DNA of 64,000 bases from Fallopia convolvulus (Eukaryota > Streptophyta > Magnoliopsida > Caryophyllales > Polygonaceae): NCBI GenBank assembly GCA_964016875.1, contig OZ024728.1:25212328-25276327 (forward strand), read 5' to 3'. This document shows, one piece after another, positions 9,982 through 20,606 of the stretch (the first letter of the stretch is position 1; every line of letters starts with the position of its first letter). The notes under the pieces were generated by a model. The model saw only the letters and a list, made by a program, of their open reading frames with translations. It was not told where the DNA came from and searched no databases. A program made the position numbers and the translations under genes.

Positions 9982-10274
9982 TCTATCTATAACTATATAT
10001 TAAAGTTGTATCTTTTTGAGCCACCACATTAACTTTTGCCCAACTTTATTTTTAAAATTTCAACTTTTATTTATATAACTTTATATTTTTCCAATAATTT
10101 CTCGCTATTTATTTATAAAATTGTAAAAATTCGATATTTATTTGATTCTAAAAATAAAAAACTATCGTATGTATGTATAAGTTTTTTTAACTTTTATGTA
10201 TCATTATATTAAAATAAATATGCTCATACTTAATCTGGATCGTAGTCGTGCATGACACGACGGGTATAACTAAT
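9982..10274 (+). mobile_element. Small non-autonomous Helitron-like element
   Basis: The element starts TCTATCTATAACTATATATT after an A. It ends with the hairpin TCGTGCATGACACGA followed by a short spacer and CTAAT before a T. A 5' TC, a 3' hairpin near the end, a CTRRT terminus and insertion between A and T are the hallmarks of Helitrons. A second copy with the same start motif and the same hairpin lies at 23285-24051. No Rep/helicase gene is present, so movement would need an enzyme made elsewhere. Confidence 0.6.
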
Positions 10275-10819
10275 TTTCCTCTAATTTTCCATCCATCTCT
10301 TTGTTAGATTACCAGTTGTTATTACTAATTACCCTGGTTAATAAAATAAATCCCAATTCCCATTACTTTATCTTGTTCTATTCTCTTTCCACTGTAGAAC
10401 AAGTTGAAGGTTCTTCTCCGCTTAATAATTTGCACTTTGCAAGCTTTAGCTTATGAAACTAATTGCCCTCCCCCTAGCTTTTTCCTTCAAAATTCATCCC
10501 CTCACAAATAACCCACTCTTCTCTAGAACCTCGTAATACCTTCACATAAGCAAGTTCAATTTATTAAAATAGGCACATTGAACTGTATTAATTAATTATA
10601 AGCATAAACAACACAAAATCTGAGAGTATTCTAAGAAAATATTGCCAAGTATTTCATTATCCCCAAATTACTTTGATCTCGCTTAATTGACTCCGTTAAA
10701 TACTTAAATATCTCTATTTTAATAAAACCCTTGACCCCCAATTTTGTGAGTTACAACCACGAAAGAAACTTCCCATTATAGGGGCCAACAAAAAAAAATC
10801 TCATAGATCGAGTTACAAC

Positions 10820-11963
10820 CAGGGGCGGAATCGTTTATTATAATAGGCATGAAATGCTTATCAATAACTAAGAATATTTTTTATGTAGGAATCTTACTCG
10901 TCGATCGAATTTTACATAAATTTATTCAATAAAATAAAATACTTTCCTCAATAAAACATTCAAGCCAAAATTATTATAATATATAGGGAATGTAAAAAAA
11001 TAATAGTATTTATTTATTTATTACAACATAGGTGATTTAATTTTTAAATTAGATAATATTATTATAATATACATGAAAATAAATACTGAAATGACTAAAT
11101 AATATTTCCATACTCATTAGTTGAATATGGTAAATAACAGTAATAAATGAGGTCATTTATTATAATAGGCATGAAATGCCTATCAATAACATATCTCATT
11201 GATTTTTTTATTTAATATGGTAAGTACTAATGATAAATGGGATACTACTATTATAATATAATATGTAGGGAATGTAAATTATAAAGAAAATTAAGGATAA
11301 AGAGGTAAATAAACAATTAAATATGTCTATATGGCATAGTTAGATGGGTGACACATAAGAGAGAAGGATTCGACTTTAGTAATAGTATATTGATGATTAT
11401 TATATAAGATAGGATTTAGAAAGAGGTAGAAATAAAAAATATTAATTTAGACAAAGAAGAGAGCATATTTTATTAAGGAATGACTAAAATATTTCAGAAT
11501 ACAACTACATTAAGAAAAAAGAGTTATAAAGACAACTTATACATTTATGTTTCAGAATACATTTAGCTTAAGAAAACAAAAATGTTTCAGAATACAAACA
11601 AATTGAATCTATAATACTAAAGACTCGGAACTAAAAACTAAAACTAAAACTGAAGTCCTCGTGCTAATAATGAATTGTATCATTCAAGACATCCCAACAA
11701 TAACTTATGGTTTCAAAGCTTTCAGGTTCAATTACATTATGAAAGTAGAAGTTTAGCAAAAGATAAAAACATTCCAACTATGTAAATGACTTGTTGGTGG
11801 TTTATATACGTCCAATTTTCAAACACGCATTTTTGCTCGTATGTCATATTGGAGCTCATAATATATCAAATCGAAGCTATTGACAAGAGGAACATATATA
11901 CTAAACAAAATTTTGGATTGGGGAGGCATGGCCCACACTCTCCCCCAAATAGCTCTGCCCCTG
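10820..11963. mobile_element. Non-autonomous hAT element, 1144 bp, with 8-bp target duplication
   Basis: The element starts CAGGGGCGGAATC and ends GCTCTGCCCCTG, imperfect inverted termini of the hAT type. It is bordered on both sides by GTTACAAC (10812-10819 and 11964-11971), an exact 8-bp target duplication as made by hAT transposases. The interior is AT-rich and has no transposase ORF. It holds two copies of a segment around TTATAATAGGCATGAAATGC (about 10836 and 11157), so part of the interior is duplicated. Confidence 0.85.
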
Positions 11964-11971
11964 GTTACAAC

Positions 11972-12269
11972 TTACAAGTGAGAAATTAATAAGCCCTACA
12001 TCGAAAATGAAGAACAACGACCTAGTTGGCATCTTCTAAGAAAAATAAAAATCATCGACGACAACCCCCCCCCCCCCAAATCCTCTCTCTAGTGTATTCC
12101 ATTACCCTGCAATAAATTATGGGCTTCCGACTTGCGAGTATTGATGAACTGAATCTTGAAGGACTCTATTAAATCCTTGAACGATCGGATCTTCCTTTTG
12201 GGAAAGTTTACGAATCACTTGAGCACGGGCTTGGAAAGTTATGTTCCAAAACCATTGCACATTAGTTGA
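11972..12269. other. Spacer with C11 run and unrecognised minus-strand coding-like piece
   Basis: A run of C residues lies at 12066-12077. On the minus strand 12117-12269 stays open and reads VQWFWNITFQARAQVIRKLS within a longer frame that continues into the LTR. It ends with a stop at 12117. I do not recognise the family. It may be the edge of an older retroelement or gene into which the LTR at 12270 inserted. Confidence 0.3.
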
Positions 12270-12942
12270 TGTGACTACGCTAAGGTCATCACATCGTGAA
12301 ATAGTGGGGCTTGCGTGTCTTGTTAGAAGGCAACGACTAGTGTGGTTCATTGCTTGGATTGTGAGAGTGTTTTATGACATTTGGAAATTTTGGCTCTATT
12401 TTGTTATTTGTTAAAATTTTCCTAAGGCAAATATCAGTTTTGCCCTTAGGTCTTTCTTTATAAGCCACTAGGGCTCTAGTTTCCTAGTTAGACAAGATTG
12501 AAACCAAACATGCCATCCCTTGTCTCTTTGGTTTAGAAATTGTTTTTCTTTGTTTTTTTCAATCCAAATTTCGAAGGCTTGATCTAGGTGAGTCATATCC
12601 TAGATTGATCTTTCTAGTTCGTGTTTCGAAAGGTGCGTCATATCCTTTCAAGACACGTCCATATCCCTCCACCCTTTTTCTTTGAGAACTTCTATCCCGG
12701 TGGTTCCTGCAGCCTCTCGGTGCAAGAGCTATAACTTTTGAACCACGCATTATCTGGATCTCAAATTTTTAGAGATTAAAGAAGACTCGTAGATCTAACT
12801 CTGGGCTTTTGAATCACCCAATTCCGAGTCCGGACGAGGGAGATCTTCCTTCGTGAATCCAGAATAGAAGTTCCTCCATCAAGATTGCTCGGGTCTTCCT
12901 CGAATTGCCTTGCACCGCTTGCAACATCAAGATCCTTCATCA
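12270..12942 (+). repeat. Left LTR of the second pol-less element
   Basis: This LTR is 673 bases, TG...CA. It matches 14300-14842 for its first 540 bases with scattered substitutions. Part of it occurs again in inverted orientation between 14843 and 17132. Confidence 0.78.
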
Positions 12943-12944
12943 CG

Positions 12945-12957
12945 TGGTATCAGATCC
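12945..12957 (+). promoter_or_regulatory. Degenerate primer binding site
   Basis: TGGTATCAGATCC lies two bases after the LTR end. It differs by one base from the intact site at 4681, so priming by initiator methionine tRNA would be weakened but the homology is clear. Confidence 0.7.
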
Positions 12958-13619
12958 ATGCAAGGTGCTCCTTCTTTTGACCTTTATTGAGCAATCTAGG
13001 GTTGCAAGTGCTCATAGGAGCCACCCTTTTTACCATTTTCAAAATTGTTTGCGAATTGCCCTAAAATTGTGGTTGTTGTCTTTGTTTTATGTTGTTGTTG
13101 TGTTGGCTGAGTGGTGCACGACCATTTCTGAATTGTGGTTGCCCTAGAATTGTGGTTGTGTTATCCATGGGGCTTGTAATTGGTGGTATGATCACAAGGA
13201 GAGAAGGAAGCGTAAAGGATACCATCCCATTAGTACGTGGCAAGAGCTCCAACAAGCTCTGATGGAGAGGTATGTACCACAAGTGTATGTTGAGGCTTAT
13301 CTTTTTTACCCTTCATATTCTACTTGCGACACTAACGTTGTAGGACAGGAGCATGGGATTTTCATCATCAAGCTTGGGATTTTCATCATCAAGACCAAGC
13401 TTCCACGAGGGGCGCCAATGTCATGCCTTGGCATCCATCACCTAGAGGACAAGCCACATTTGAAGAACCACCTTATTGTCCTTCAATGAGTGTGGAGCCA
13501 CAAAGAGTCCCAAAGAGAGGTAAAGAACATTCATCTTGCTTGGTTCCACCACATTGTCTTTGAAGCTTCACCTAAGGTGGATGTTTCAAAGCCAATCGAG
13601 GAGCCTCTCATCCAAGAAG

Positions 13620-13914
13620 TTTAGAGAATGTTGATTCCAAGGAAAAAGTGGAGGAAGTTGTGGAATTATCTCCTAAAATCAAGCTTCGTCCTACCATCAC
13701 TCCTAGCTCCATACATTCTATGGCTACCCCATGGATGGATGCTTTCCCTATGGTTCCATCCAGTTTGCTCTTCCTATATCATGAGGAGAATCCCACCAAG
13801 AAAGAAGAGAAAGGGAAGACTATTCGACTCGCCAAAGAAAATTGTTCACACCATCAAGTAAAATTTTCTTTCTACTTCTCTTTCATTAATCTTTGTTTTA
13901 TATTCAAGAATTAG
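13620..13914 (+). pseudogene. Remnant of the pol-less element's ORF
   Basis: The open stretch includes VEELSPKIK-like residues followed by TPWMDAFPMVPSSLLFLYHE, which matches residues about 155-200 of the intact 355-residue protein at 4702-5769. Upstream and downstream the frame is broken by stops and shifts. Conservation of just this patch between diverged subfamilies suggests that it is the functional core of the protein. Confidence 0.55.
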
Positions 13915-14299
13915 GTGATCTTCCCTCACCCATGTCTCATCTTTTGCAGCAATGTGAAACCTTCTTCTCGAATCCATCTGCGGCACCTTGGAAAAAATGA
14001 TGTAACTTTCAACTCAATGGTCTAATGTTGCTCAAATTTGGAGGACATCAATTAGACTTCTTGAGCTCAAACTGGGACTTGGAATCGCTCAATTTGGAGT
14101 TTGGGGCTCACAAAATGACCTTGAACAAGTGCAAGCTAAAAACTGTCCTTAGCATCACCGAGGAGATCGCCTTGATGAGACGTGTCTGCTTTTACGCTTT
14201 TGGGATAGAGTTGCCACTAAGCTATGGTGTTCATGATAATTTCACTTGGAACTGCACTCGGATTCGAGGAAGCATCCTTTTTTAAGGGAGGGAGGATGA

Positions 14300-14842
14300 T
14301 GTGACTATGCTAAGGCCATTAGATCGTGAAATAGTGGGGCTTGCGTGTCTTGTTAGAAGGCAACGACTTATGTGGTTCATTGCTTGGATTGTGAGAGTGT
14401 TTTATGACATTTGGAAATTTTGGGTCTATTTTGTTATTTGTTAAACTTTTCCTAAGGCGAATCTCAATTTTTCCCTTAGGTCTTTCTTTATAAGCCACTA
14501 CGGTTGTAGTTTCCTAGTTAGACAAGATTGAAGCCAAACATGTCCTCCCTTGTCTCTTTGTTTTAGAAATTGTTTTTCTTTGTTCTTTTCAATCCAAATT
14601 TCAAAGGCTTGATCTAGGTGAGTCATATCCTGGATTGATCTTTCTAGTTCGTGTTTCGGAAGGTGTGTCATATACTTTCAAGACACGTCCATATCCCGCC
14701 ACCCTTTTTCTTTGAGAACTTCTATCCCGGTGGTTCCTGCCGCCTCTTAGTGCAAGAGCCATAACTTTCGAACCACGCATTTTTTGGATCTCAAATTTTT
14801 AGACATTAAAGAAGACTTGTAGATCTAACTCTGGGGTTTGGA
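14300..14842 (+). repeat. Right LTR of the second pol-less element, truncated
   Basis: It starts right after the purine tract and matches the left LTR up to CTAACTCTGGGGTTT. It then joins directly to an inverted LTR piece that begins GGAAATTTGGATTG. The junction is abrupt, which points to a deletion or rearrangement. Confidence 0.7.
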
Positions 14843-14919
14843 AATTTGGATTGAAAAGAACAAAGAAAAACAATTTCTAAACAAAGAGACAAGGGATGGC
14901 ATGTTTGGCTTCAATCTTG

Positions 14920-15078
14920 GCCTTGTTTCACTTATTCCCCAAAACTACTTTTCACCCAAAAATTACTTTTAACACTCTTGAAATTCGTGCAGTTCTCTCT
15001 CTATTTTTTACGTTTTTCAAGACACAAAAAATACCTCTCACCTAAAAATCCCTTTCCATCTACAAGTGAAACACACCC
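14920..15078. mobile_element. Small MITE inside the inverted LTR
   Basis: The 159-base insert starts GCCTTGTTTCACTT and ends AAGTGAAACACACCC, which are imperfect inverted repeats. CTTG flanks both sides (14916-14919, 15079-15082), of which 3 bases may be the real duplication. The uninterrupted sequence is seen in the LTR at 12270. A short duplication and GGCCTTGTTT-like ends fit Harbinger/Tourist MITEs, but this is tentative. Confidence 0.6.
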
Positions 15079-15125
15079 CTTGTCTAACTAGGAAACTAGA
15101 GCCCTAGTGGCTAATAAAAAAACAT

Positions 15126-16947
15126 TGTAACATCTCTGACCAAAGTGCATACGTCATTCTGCATTCATAAAAGATTATTAGCATATGGATAGCATAATGG
15201 CATGATATATAGTGAGTTTTTAAAAGTAATATTTATTTTCAAATTAAGTTTATTATATTTTAAAAAAATTTTAATTGAAAGTTAATTAATAATTATTTTA
15301 GGGTAAACTTTATAGTAAAGAAGTTTTAACGGTGAAAAATATAATTTGCCAAATTTTTTACCGACTTTACTAGCCAACTTCGGCTTTGTATTTATATTGT
15401 GATATGAGAATTCATTCTCAAGTTACGTACACTTTTGGAAGAAAAAAAAACAAAAGAGAGAGGGGAGGTTGAGAGAAAGAAATCAGGCAAGAAGAATTTC
15501 GGTATTTTAGATTTCGGTTGTTTTTGTTGGATCTGGTATAAGATCTCTTTTATCGGGTTTTAATCTTGAAGTACAAGTTTGGTTTGTTAAGGTTTAATTA
15601 GTTAATGGTTTATCTAGATTTTACTGATTTTTCCGTATCTAGATCTACAATTTCTTTTAATTTGAATCGATTTATAGTTCTCAAAGGGTGATTTCGATAT
15701 TAGATTTATACTTGGTAAAAGATTTCAGAGTAATTTTAAGGTTTTGCTTTGTAATGATATTATGGGGATCTTTAATAAAGTTTTTAATAATGGTTTGAAC
15801 TAGAAAAATGTTCTTCTATATATATAGTTTATCATTGTCAAGATTTAAAGGATTTGGAATTATGCACAAGAAGTTATAATGCATACTGGCATTTCATTGC
15901 ATTTGGGGTTAAAGTTTGTAAGAATAAATAAACTGTTTTTGCATTGGGTTATATATAGGAGCACAAGTCATAAATCATGGTCAAAGACAAGGGGGAGAAA
16001 TACAGTATCTGTCTTGAACAAGTGAGTATAGACTAGAGATTAAACTGTATGTATTATATGGATATATGCGCTATACAAATACATAAGCTATATGAGGTAT
16101 ATAGTTATATGTGCTATATGAGTTATATGGATATATGCGTTATATGTGATAGCTTTGAAATTTCCAGAGTTGTTTGCACAGAAAGTATGTTAGCAAATGG
16201 TATATGATATATGATTACAGGATGCATTTAATTGCATAGCATATTGCATGAGATTAAAAAGATTTGTAACTGTCTCGCCCTGAATTTGTATACAGAGGAG
16301 ACCTACGGGTCATACATGAGGCCTAAGATGCCTAAGAGATGGTATATGAGAAAATGAGGCCTAAGATGCCTAAGAGATGGTATATGAAAAAAGTTGGTAT
16401 ATGGAAAAAAAAAGAGAAAAGTTGGTATATGGAAAAAAGTCAGTATATGGAAACCCGAGGCAGATTCAGGCTTGAACAGTTCACAGAATAATGAATCGGA
16501 TACATCGGCATTTGCATTTGCATAGTAAATTCATATATGACATATATAATATGTATGAATATGTATATTGACCAATTGCTTGGTTTTGTGTGAAATAATT
16601 GATGATGGTTTATATTCATTAAGTATGCGACTTACGTAAATCGTAAAACAATTTTTCAGGCTCAGCTAGAACTTGCTGACGTGTGTCTCTTTTAGAGGTC
16701 ACATTCATACAGGTTGGCCGACTGAAACTTAATGCAACCTTCTCCTCCTCATTTTGCATCTTAGACATATGGGTTGTAATAGATGTTTTAGTATAAGAAG
16801 TAACGACATATAAGTGTATGTGTGCAACCTTTTATGGTTGTTAATGTCTGTTATGTGCTTATGTGAATAGTTGGTATATGTAAATTATCTATTTATATAA
16901 GAAATAAGTATTACTAAGTATATTTCATATGGTATAAGGGTGTCACA
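15126..16947 (+). mobile_element. Probable solo LTR of a Ty3/gypsy element, 1.8 kb
   Basis: The insert begins TGTAACATCTCTGACC and ends GGTGTCACA, the TGTNACA-type inverted ends common in plant gypsy LTRs. It interrupts the inverted LTR at a known point. Flanks AACAT and AAGAC could be a decayed 5-bp duplication. A TATATATA run lies at 15950-15957. A 48-base segment containing GAGGCCTAAGATGCCTAAGA is duplicated in tandem near 16318-16387. No coding capacity is visible. Confidence 0.5.
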
Positions 16948-17132
16948 AAGACCTAAGGGCAAAACTGACATTCGCCTTAGGAAAAGTTTAACAAATAACA
17001 AAATAGACCCCAAATTTCCAAATGTCATAAAACACTCTCACAATCCAAGCAATGAACCACACAACTCGTTGCCTTCTAACAAGACACGCAAGCCTCACTA
17101 TTTCACGATGTGATGGCCTTAGCATAGTCACA

Positions 17133-17355
17133 TCATTAGTGCTTCACGGGCATGATAGAGGATGACGCTTGTCATCATTTTATGCTTGAAGATGGCTATG
17201 TGATCATTGAGATCCCTAGTTCCATCATAGATCTGCATGGTCGAAATTGAGAATTCATTGGAGTCTCTATGATTGTGATGGAGATAGCAAGGGGAGTTGT
17301 CATAACTGTTTAGGGCCTCACACTCTATGGGGCATAGAAGCTCAGGAATCCTCAC
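17133..17355 (-). pseudogene. Ty3/gypsy gag fragment (Tat-like)
   Basis: The minus-strand frame includes MQIYDGTRDLNDHIAIFKHK and ends with residues YHAREALM at the boundary with the inverted LTR. This matches the plant gypsy Gag pattern 'YDGT.DP.DHL..F...M....A...AF', which lies near the start of the capsid region. The protein is cut off there. To the right, 17356-17775 would be the leader between primer site and gag of the same minus-strand element. Confidence 0.6.
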
Positions 17356-18469
17356 GATTTAATCCGCGAGTGCCTTCAAGAGTTTCTTGACGTGTATCGC
17401 GACAAGATCCTCCAAACTTAGAAGGTTGAGAGTGAGCGGAGCGTGTCTAGAAGTTGGCAGTTGAGACTCCAAGACTTGCGTGCCTTGGATTTTGTCAAAT
17501 TGGGTGGCTTCCAAGTGTTTTCAATTGTCGTGCCCCTCAGAGGAAAACACTAGAAGCACATTAGATGTTCCAAGAAGTGTAGTAGGAGGGGTTAGAAACT
17601 TCATTGGCTTGGTATCTCCGAGGCTCCTAAATTTAGGAGGATCTGTGACACTATCGAGGTTTAGGCGGATACTCAGCCCGTGGATGTTGCCTATAACCCT
17701 TCCCCCGACAACGACAAAGGTAGCAAATTTGAGTTGCGCCTTAAGTCTAATGTGGCCCCACAGTGTGCGCCAAATTATTTTGGGAAAAAATATGCTAAAG
17801 CAACTCTTTTCTTTTCAAGGGGGTCACAACCGATGAGCTAGACAAATTGGATCTCGGTTCCAAGAGTTGATCTTAGAACTTTGATATGTTAACTCATGAT
17901 TTCCAATAGCAAAAGACAACCGATTGTATTATGAAAAATATTACAAAAGTTCGATTTTGCATTACAAAGTATTATAATATGGAAAGCGAAGAGACCATTG
18001 TTGGAATGCAGAAAAAAGGACTTCTTGTGAGTTCTATAGGTCGCAATGTGTGATTCCACCCTTCTGCCTGCTTCCTTTCATTGTACTTCTTAGGCTTTTG
18101 ACTGTTGGGACTAGAGGCACCACTCAAGATTTCCTTGGCCTCTCAGCCATTCACTTGGAAGACTCAGTTTATCCTCTTTTGTGGAATTTTCCTACCGAAT
18201 GCACCGTTTTGCTTTTCAAATGTTTTATGATCCTTTTTATGCTTAAATCGGACGATATAATAGGTCCAATAATAAATGTGTGTTAATTAGTTAACACACA
18301 TCTTAAAGGATGATAGTAAGAGAAGATCGAAGTAGCTTATCAATCTTAATAACAATGTAATTAGTAGGGGATACACCTTATTGTGTTACTTTATTTTTGA
18401 CACAATGTATCGTGCATAGTATCTAACACTCTATGATCATTTGTGCCTACTAATAATACTCCATTAGTC
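17356..18469 (-). mobile_element. Leader and putative 5' LTR of a minus-strand gypsy element
   Basis: Read on the minus strand, 17750-17779 contains TTTGGCGCACACTGTGGGGC. This resembles the sequence found just after the 5' LTR of Tat/Athila-type elements, TTGGCGCCNACCGTGGGGC. The sequence to its right, up to about 18300, would then be the LTR, but I cannot see a second copy and the outer boundary is uncertain. The gag fragment at 17133-17355 is in the expected place downstream. Confidence 0.45.
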
Positions 18470-18472
18470 TTA

Positions 18473-19793
18473 GGGTGCGTTTGGCAAGTGATTATTTCTG
18501 TGCTTTTAAGCGCTCTGTAGCTTATTTGCAGAAATAAGCACTCGGGATGAGTGTTTGGAAAATTTGCTTATCGGAAATAAGCAAACTTATTTCGGATGTT
18601 TATAAGCGGAAGAAGTATCAACACCCCATGCTTATTGGAAATAAGCAAACTTATCTTCAAAAGTATAAGCACATGGGCCCACACCTCAATTTTTTTATTA
18701 CCCCCAAATCCCACTTGGATTCTTCTCTCTCCTTCCTCTATTCTATCTTCTTCCTCCATTCTTCTCTCTGGTCTCTGATTGAACGGGGGAGACGACCAGC
18801 GACACGCCGCTACCTCGCGAGGATGACCGACGACGACACAATGACGATGACCGATACCGCTACTTCTCCCAACAGCGAGATCTGTAAGGACAGATTCGGG
18901 AGAAATTCGTCTCCATAATTCTTCACCTCCGAAATGCTTCTTCACCGCCGGAATTCAACTAATTCGTCTCCAAAATTCATCTCCAAAAATTCGTCTCCAA
19001 AAAATACCTTCTCTGCCTCATCAATGACTACAAATTCGTTCAATTAAACAGGCCCAAGTTCATTCAACTGATAAACAACCCTAGGAAGGAGGAGAACCAG
19101 ATAGAGAAATCGATGGAACGACGGACTTGGGAGAAAGCATTCTTCACCCCCGACGCCCACCTTCTCTGCCTCTTTTACCCAAATTTCTCCGTATGGAACG
19201 ACAGACTCGGGAGATCTGTCAAACTCGAGAGACGAATCTGTCAAATTTGTCTCCAAATCTCAATTGATCGGGAGATAATTCTTCACTGCCGGCATATATC
19301 TTCTCTCCTTCGTCAAAGCCTACAAAATCGCCGCCAATATTGATTCGGGAGAAAGAATTTCTTCAACGCCGGCGCGGATCTTCTCTAGCTCGACAGGCCC
19401 ATGTTCATTCAACTGATAAACAACCCAAGGAAGGTAAACCAGAGAGAATCCAAGAAGGAACCAGAGAGAGAATCAGGACGGACGGCGGACTCGGGAGAAA
19501 GATATTCTTTACCGTCGGCATATATCTTCTCTGCCTCATTCGTCAAAGTCTACACATATTTGTCAACATTGATTTTTTTATTAATTTGATTTTTAATATA
19601 TATTTGTTTGTAAGGGTAATTTGGACATTTCCTTAATCACCTTTTAAAAATCAACAAACCCTCCAACCGAACACCACTTGCTTATTTTAGAAATAAGTTT
19701 TGACCTATCAGTATCGAACTAATCAGCATCATCAACTTATCAGCAACTTATTAGCATCATCAACTTATCAGCAAAGTTTTACCGAACTCACCC
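18473..19793. mobile_element. Harbinger-like non-autonomous DNA transposon, 1321 bp
   Basis: The element starts GGGTGCGTTTGGCAAGTG and ends with the complement of GGGTGAGTTCGGTAAAAC. It is flanked on both sides by TTA (18470-18472, 19794-19796), the target preference of PIF/Harbinger elements. The subterminal parts are full of TAAGCA/TGCTTA-type motifs. The interior holds two copies about 343 bases apart of a segment including TTCATTCAACTGATAAACAA (about 19060 and 19402). Short ORFs are open but match nothing I recognise, and there is no transposase. Confidence 0.75.
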
Positions 19794-19796
19794 TTA

Positions 19797-20057
19797 ATCT
19801 ATCGTTTTAAAAGAAGTTTCTTCTCGAGCTGTTTAAAAATAAAGAATTTAATACCAGAGCAAGGATAATAATGAAGGGAGGTGTTTAGAGCATATATTTA
19901 AAACATCATAGGTATTTAAAAAAATAATGTCAGATAAATTTATCAGTTTAATTTAATAATGATAACAAAATATTAATTGTAAAAAAATTGTTATGACAAA
20001 TATTACTGTCAAAGTAAGTTTTTATGGTTAAATTAAATTTTCTTTACTCTTTTTTAA
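19797..20057. other. AT-rich spacer
   Basis: No gene or terminal repeats are seen. The stretch separates the Harbinger-like element from the SINE. Confidence 0.6.
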
Positions 20058-20073
20058 TTGAATAATGTATTGT

Positions 20074-20259
20074 TTTTTTAGTTGCTCACTGGTTCACCAG
20101 AGGTTCGTCTTGGCTACATCCAGTTCGACTCGGGTCGCACATCTGGTTTTGGCGGGTGAGTCTCCTAAAGGGAATATTTTTTTTACATCCACTAGAGTTG
20201 AACCCCATATCTCGTGCATGTGGAGCAAACCGCTTACCACCTGAGGCAACTCCCTTTGG
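20074..20259 (-). mobile_element. tRNA-derived SINE with 16-bp target duplications
   Basis: The 186-base element lies between two exact copies of TTGAATAATGTATTGT (20058-20073 and 20260-20275). On the minus strand it begins ACCAAAGGGAGTTGCCTCAG. An A box (TTGCCTCAGGTGG) and a B box (GGGTTCAACTC) for RNA polymerase III follow, and it ends in an A-rich tail (the T run at 20074-20079 of the plus strand). Long exact duplications, a tRNA-like head and an A tail identify a SINE copied by LINE machinery. The exactness of the duplication suggests fairly recent insertion. Confidence 0.88.
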
Positions 20260-20275
20260 TTGAATAATGTATTGT

Positions 20276-20597
20276 GGTCCAAATCAAATATAAGATCATC
20301 TATAAATATTAAGAATGCGTAAATAAATAATTGTATATGGTCCCTAAAATAATTTTTTCATATTTTAAAATTTTTAAGAGATTGTGAATTTCACACTAAA
20401 AATCACCACTACATATGTTCTTTAGCTTGTGAACAATAATAATATTAAAGGGTATTTTAGACACAAATGTGTTATTTTTGATTCATATGGAGTATTATCG
20501 TATTAGTTAAAATGACAAATGATGCGGGAAGGGATCGAATGAGTGAAGATATGATAGTTACACTTTTTACTAAAACTTCTATCAGAAAAAGACAGTT
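20276..20597. other. AT-rich spacer
   Basis: I see no ORF, hairpin or repeat boundary of note here. Confidence 0.6.
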
Positions 20598-20606
20598 TTA
20601 ATAAAT

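Larger units (their letters stand above)
12270..14842 (+). mobile_element. Second pol-less LTR element, right LTR truncated
   Basis: The left LTR 12270-12942 begins TGTGACTACGC and ends CTTCATCA. The right LTR begins TGTGACTATGC at 14300 after a purine tract (AAGGGAGGGAGGATGA) and breaks off at about 14842. The interior contains the primer site and a damaged ORF related to the 355-residue protein of the element at 3774. The LTRs are longer than those of that element and only partly similar (shared text around TAGATCTAA and CAATTCCGAGT), so the two belong to one family but different subfamilies. Confidence 0.75.
14843..17132 (-). repeat. Inverted LTR copy, split by two insertions
   Basis: Three pieces, 14843-14919, 15079-15120 and 16948-17132, read on the minus strand as the first part of the LTR at 12270 or 14300. 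They end at 17132 with its first bases TGTGACTATGC. The gaps are a small MITE (14920-15078) and a probable solo LTR (15126-16947). The inverted copy directly abuts a Tat-like gag remnant at 17133, so this LTR copy had probably inserted into that older element. Confidence 0.72.

Noticed and set aside
17480..17836. Plus-strand 118-codon ORF
   Set aside because: It lies opposite the leader of a minus-strand gypsy element and shows no domain.
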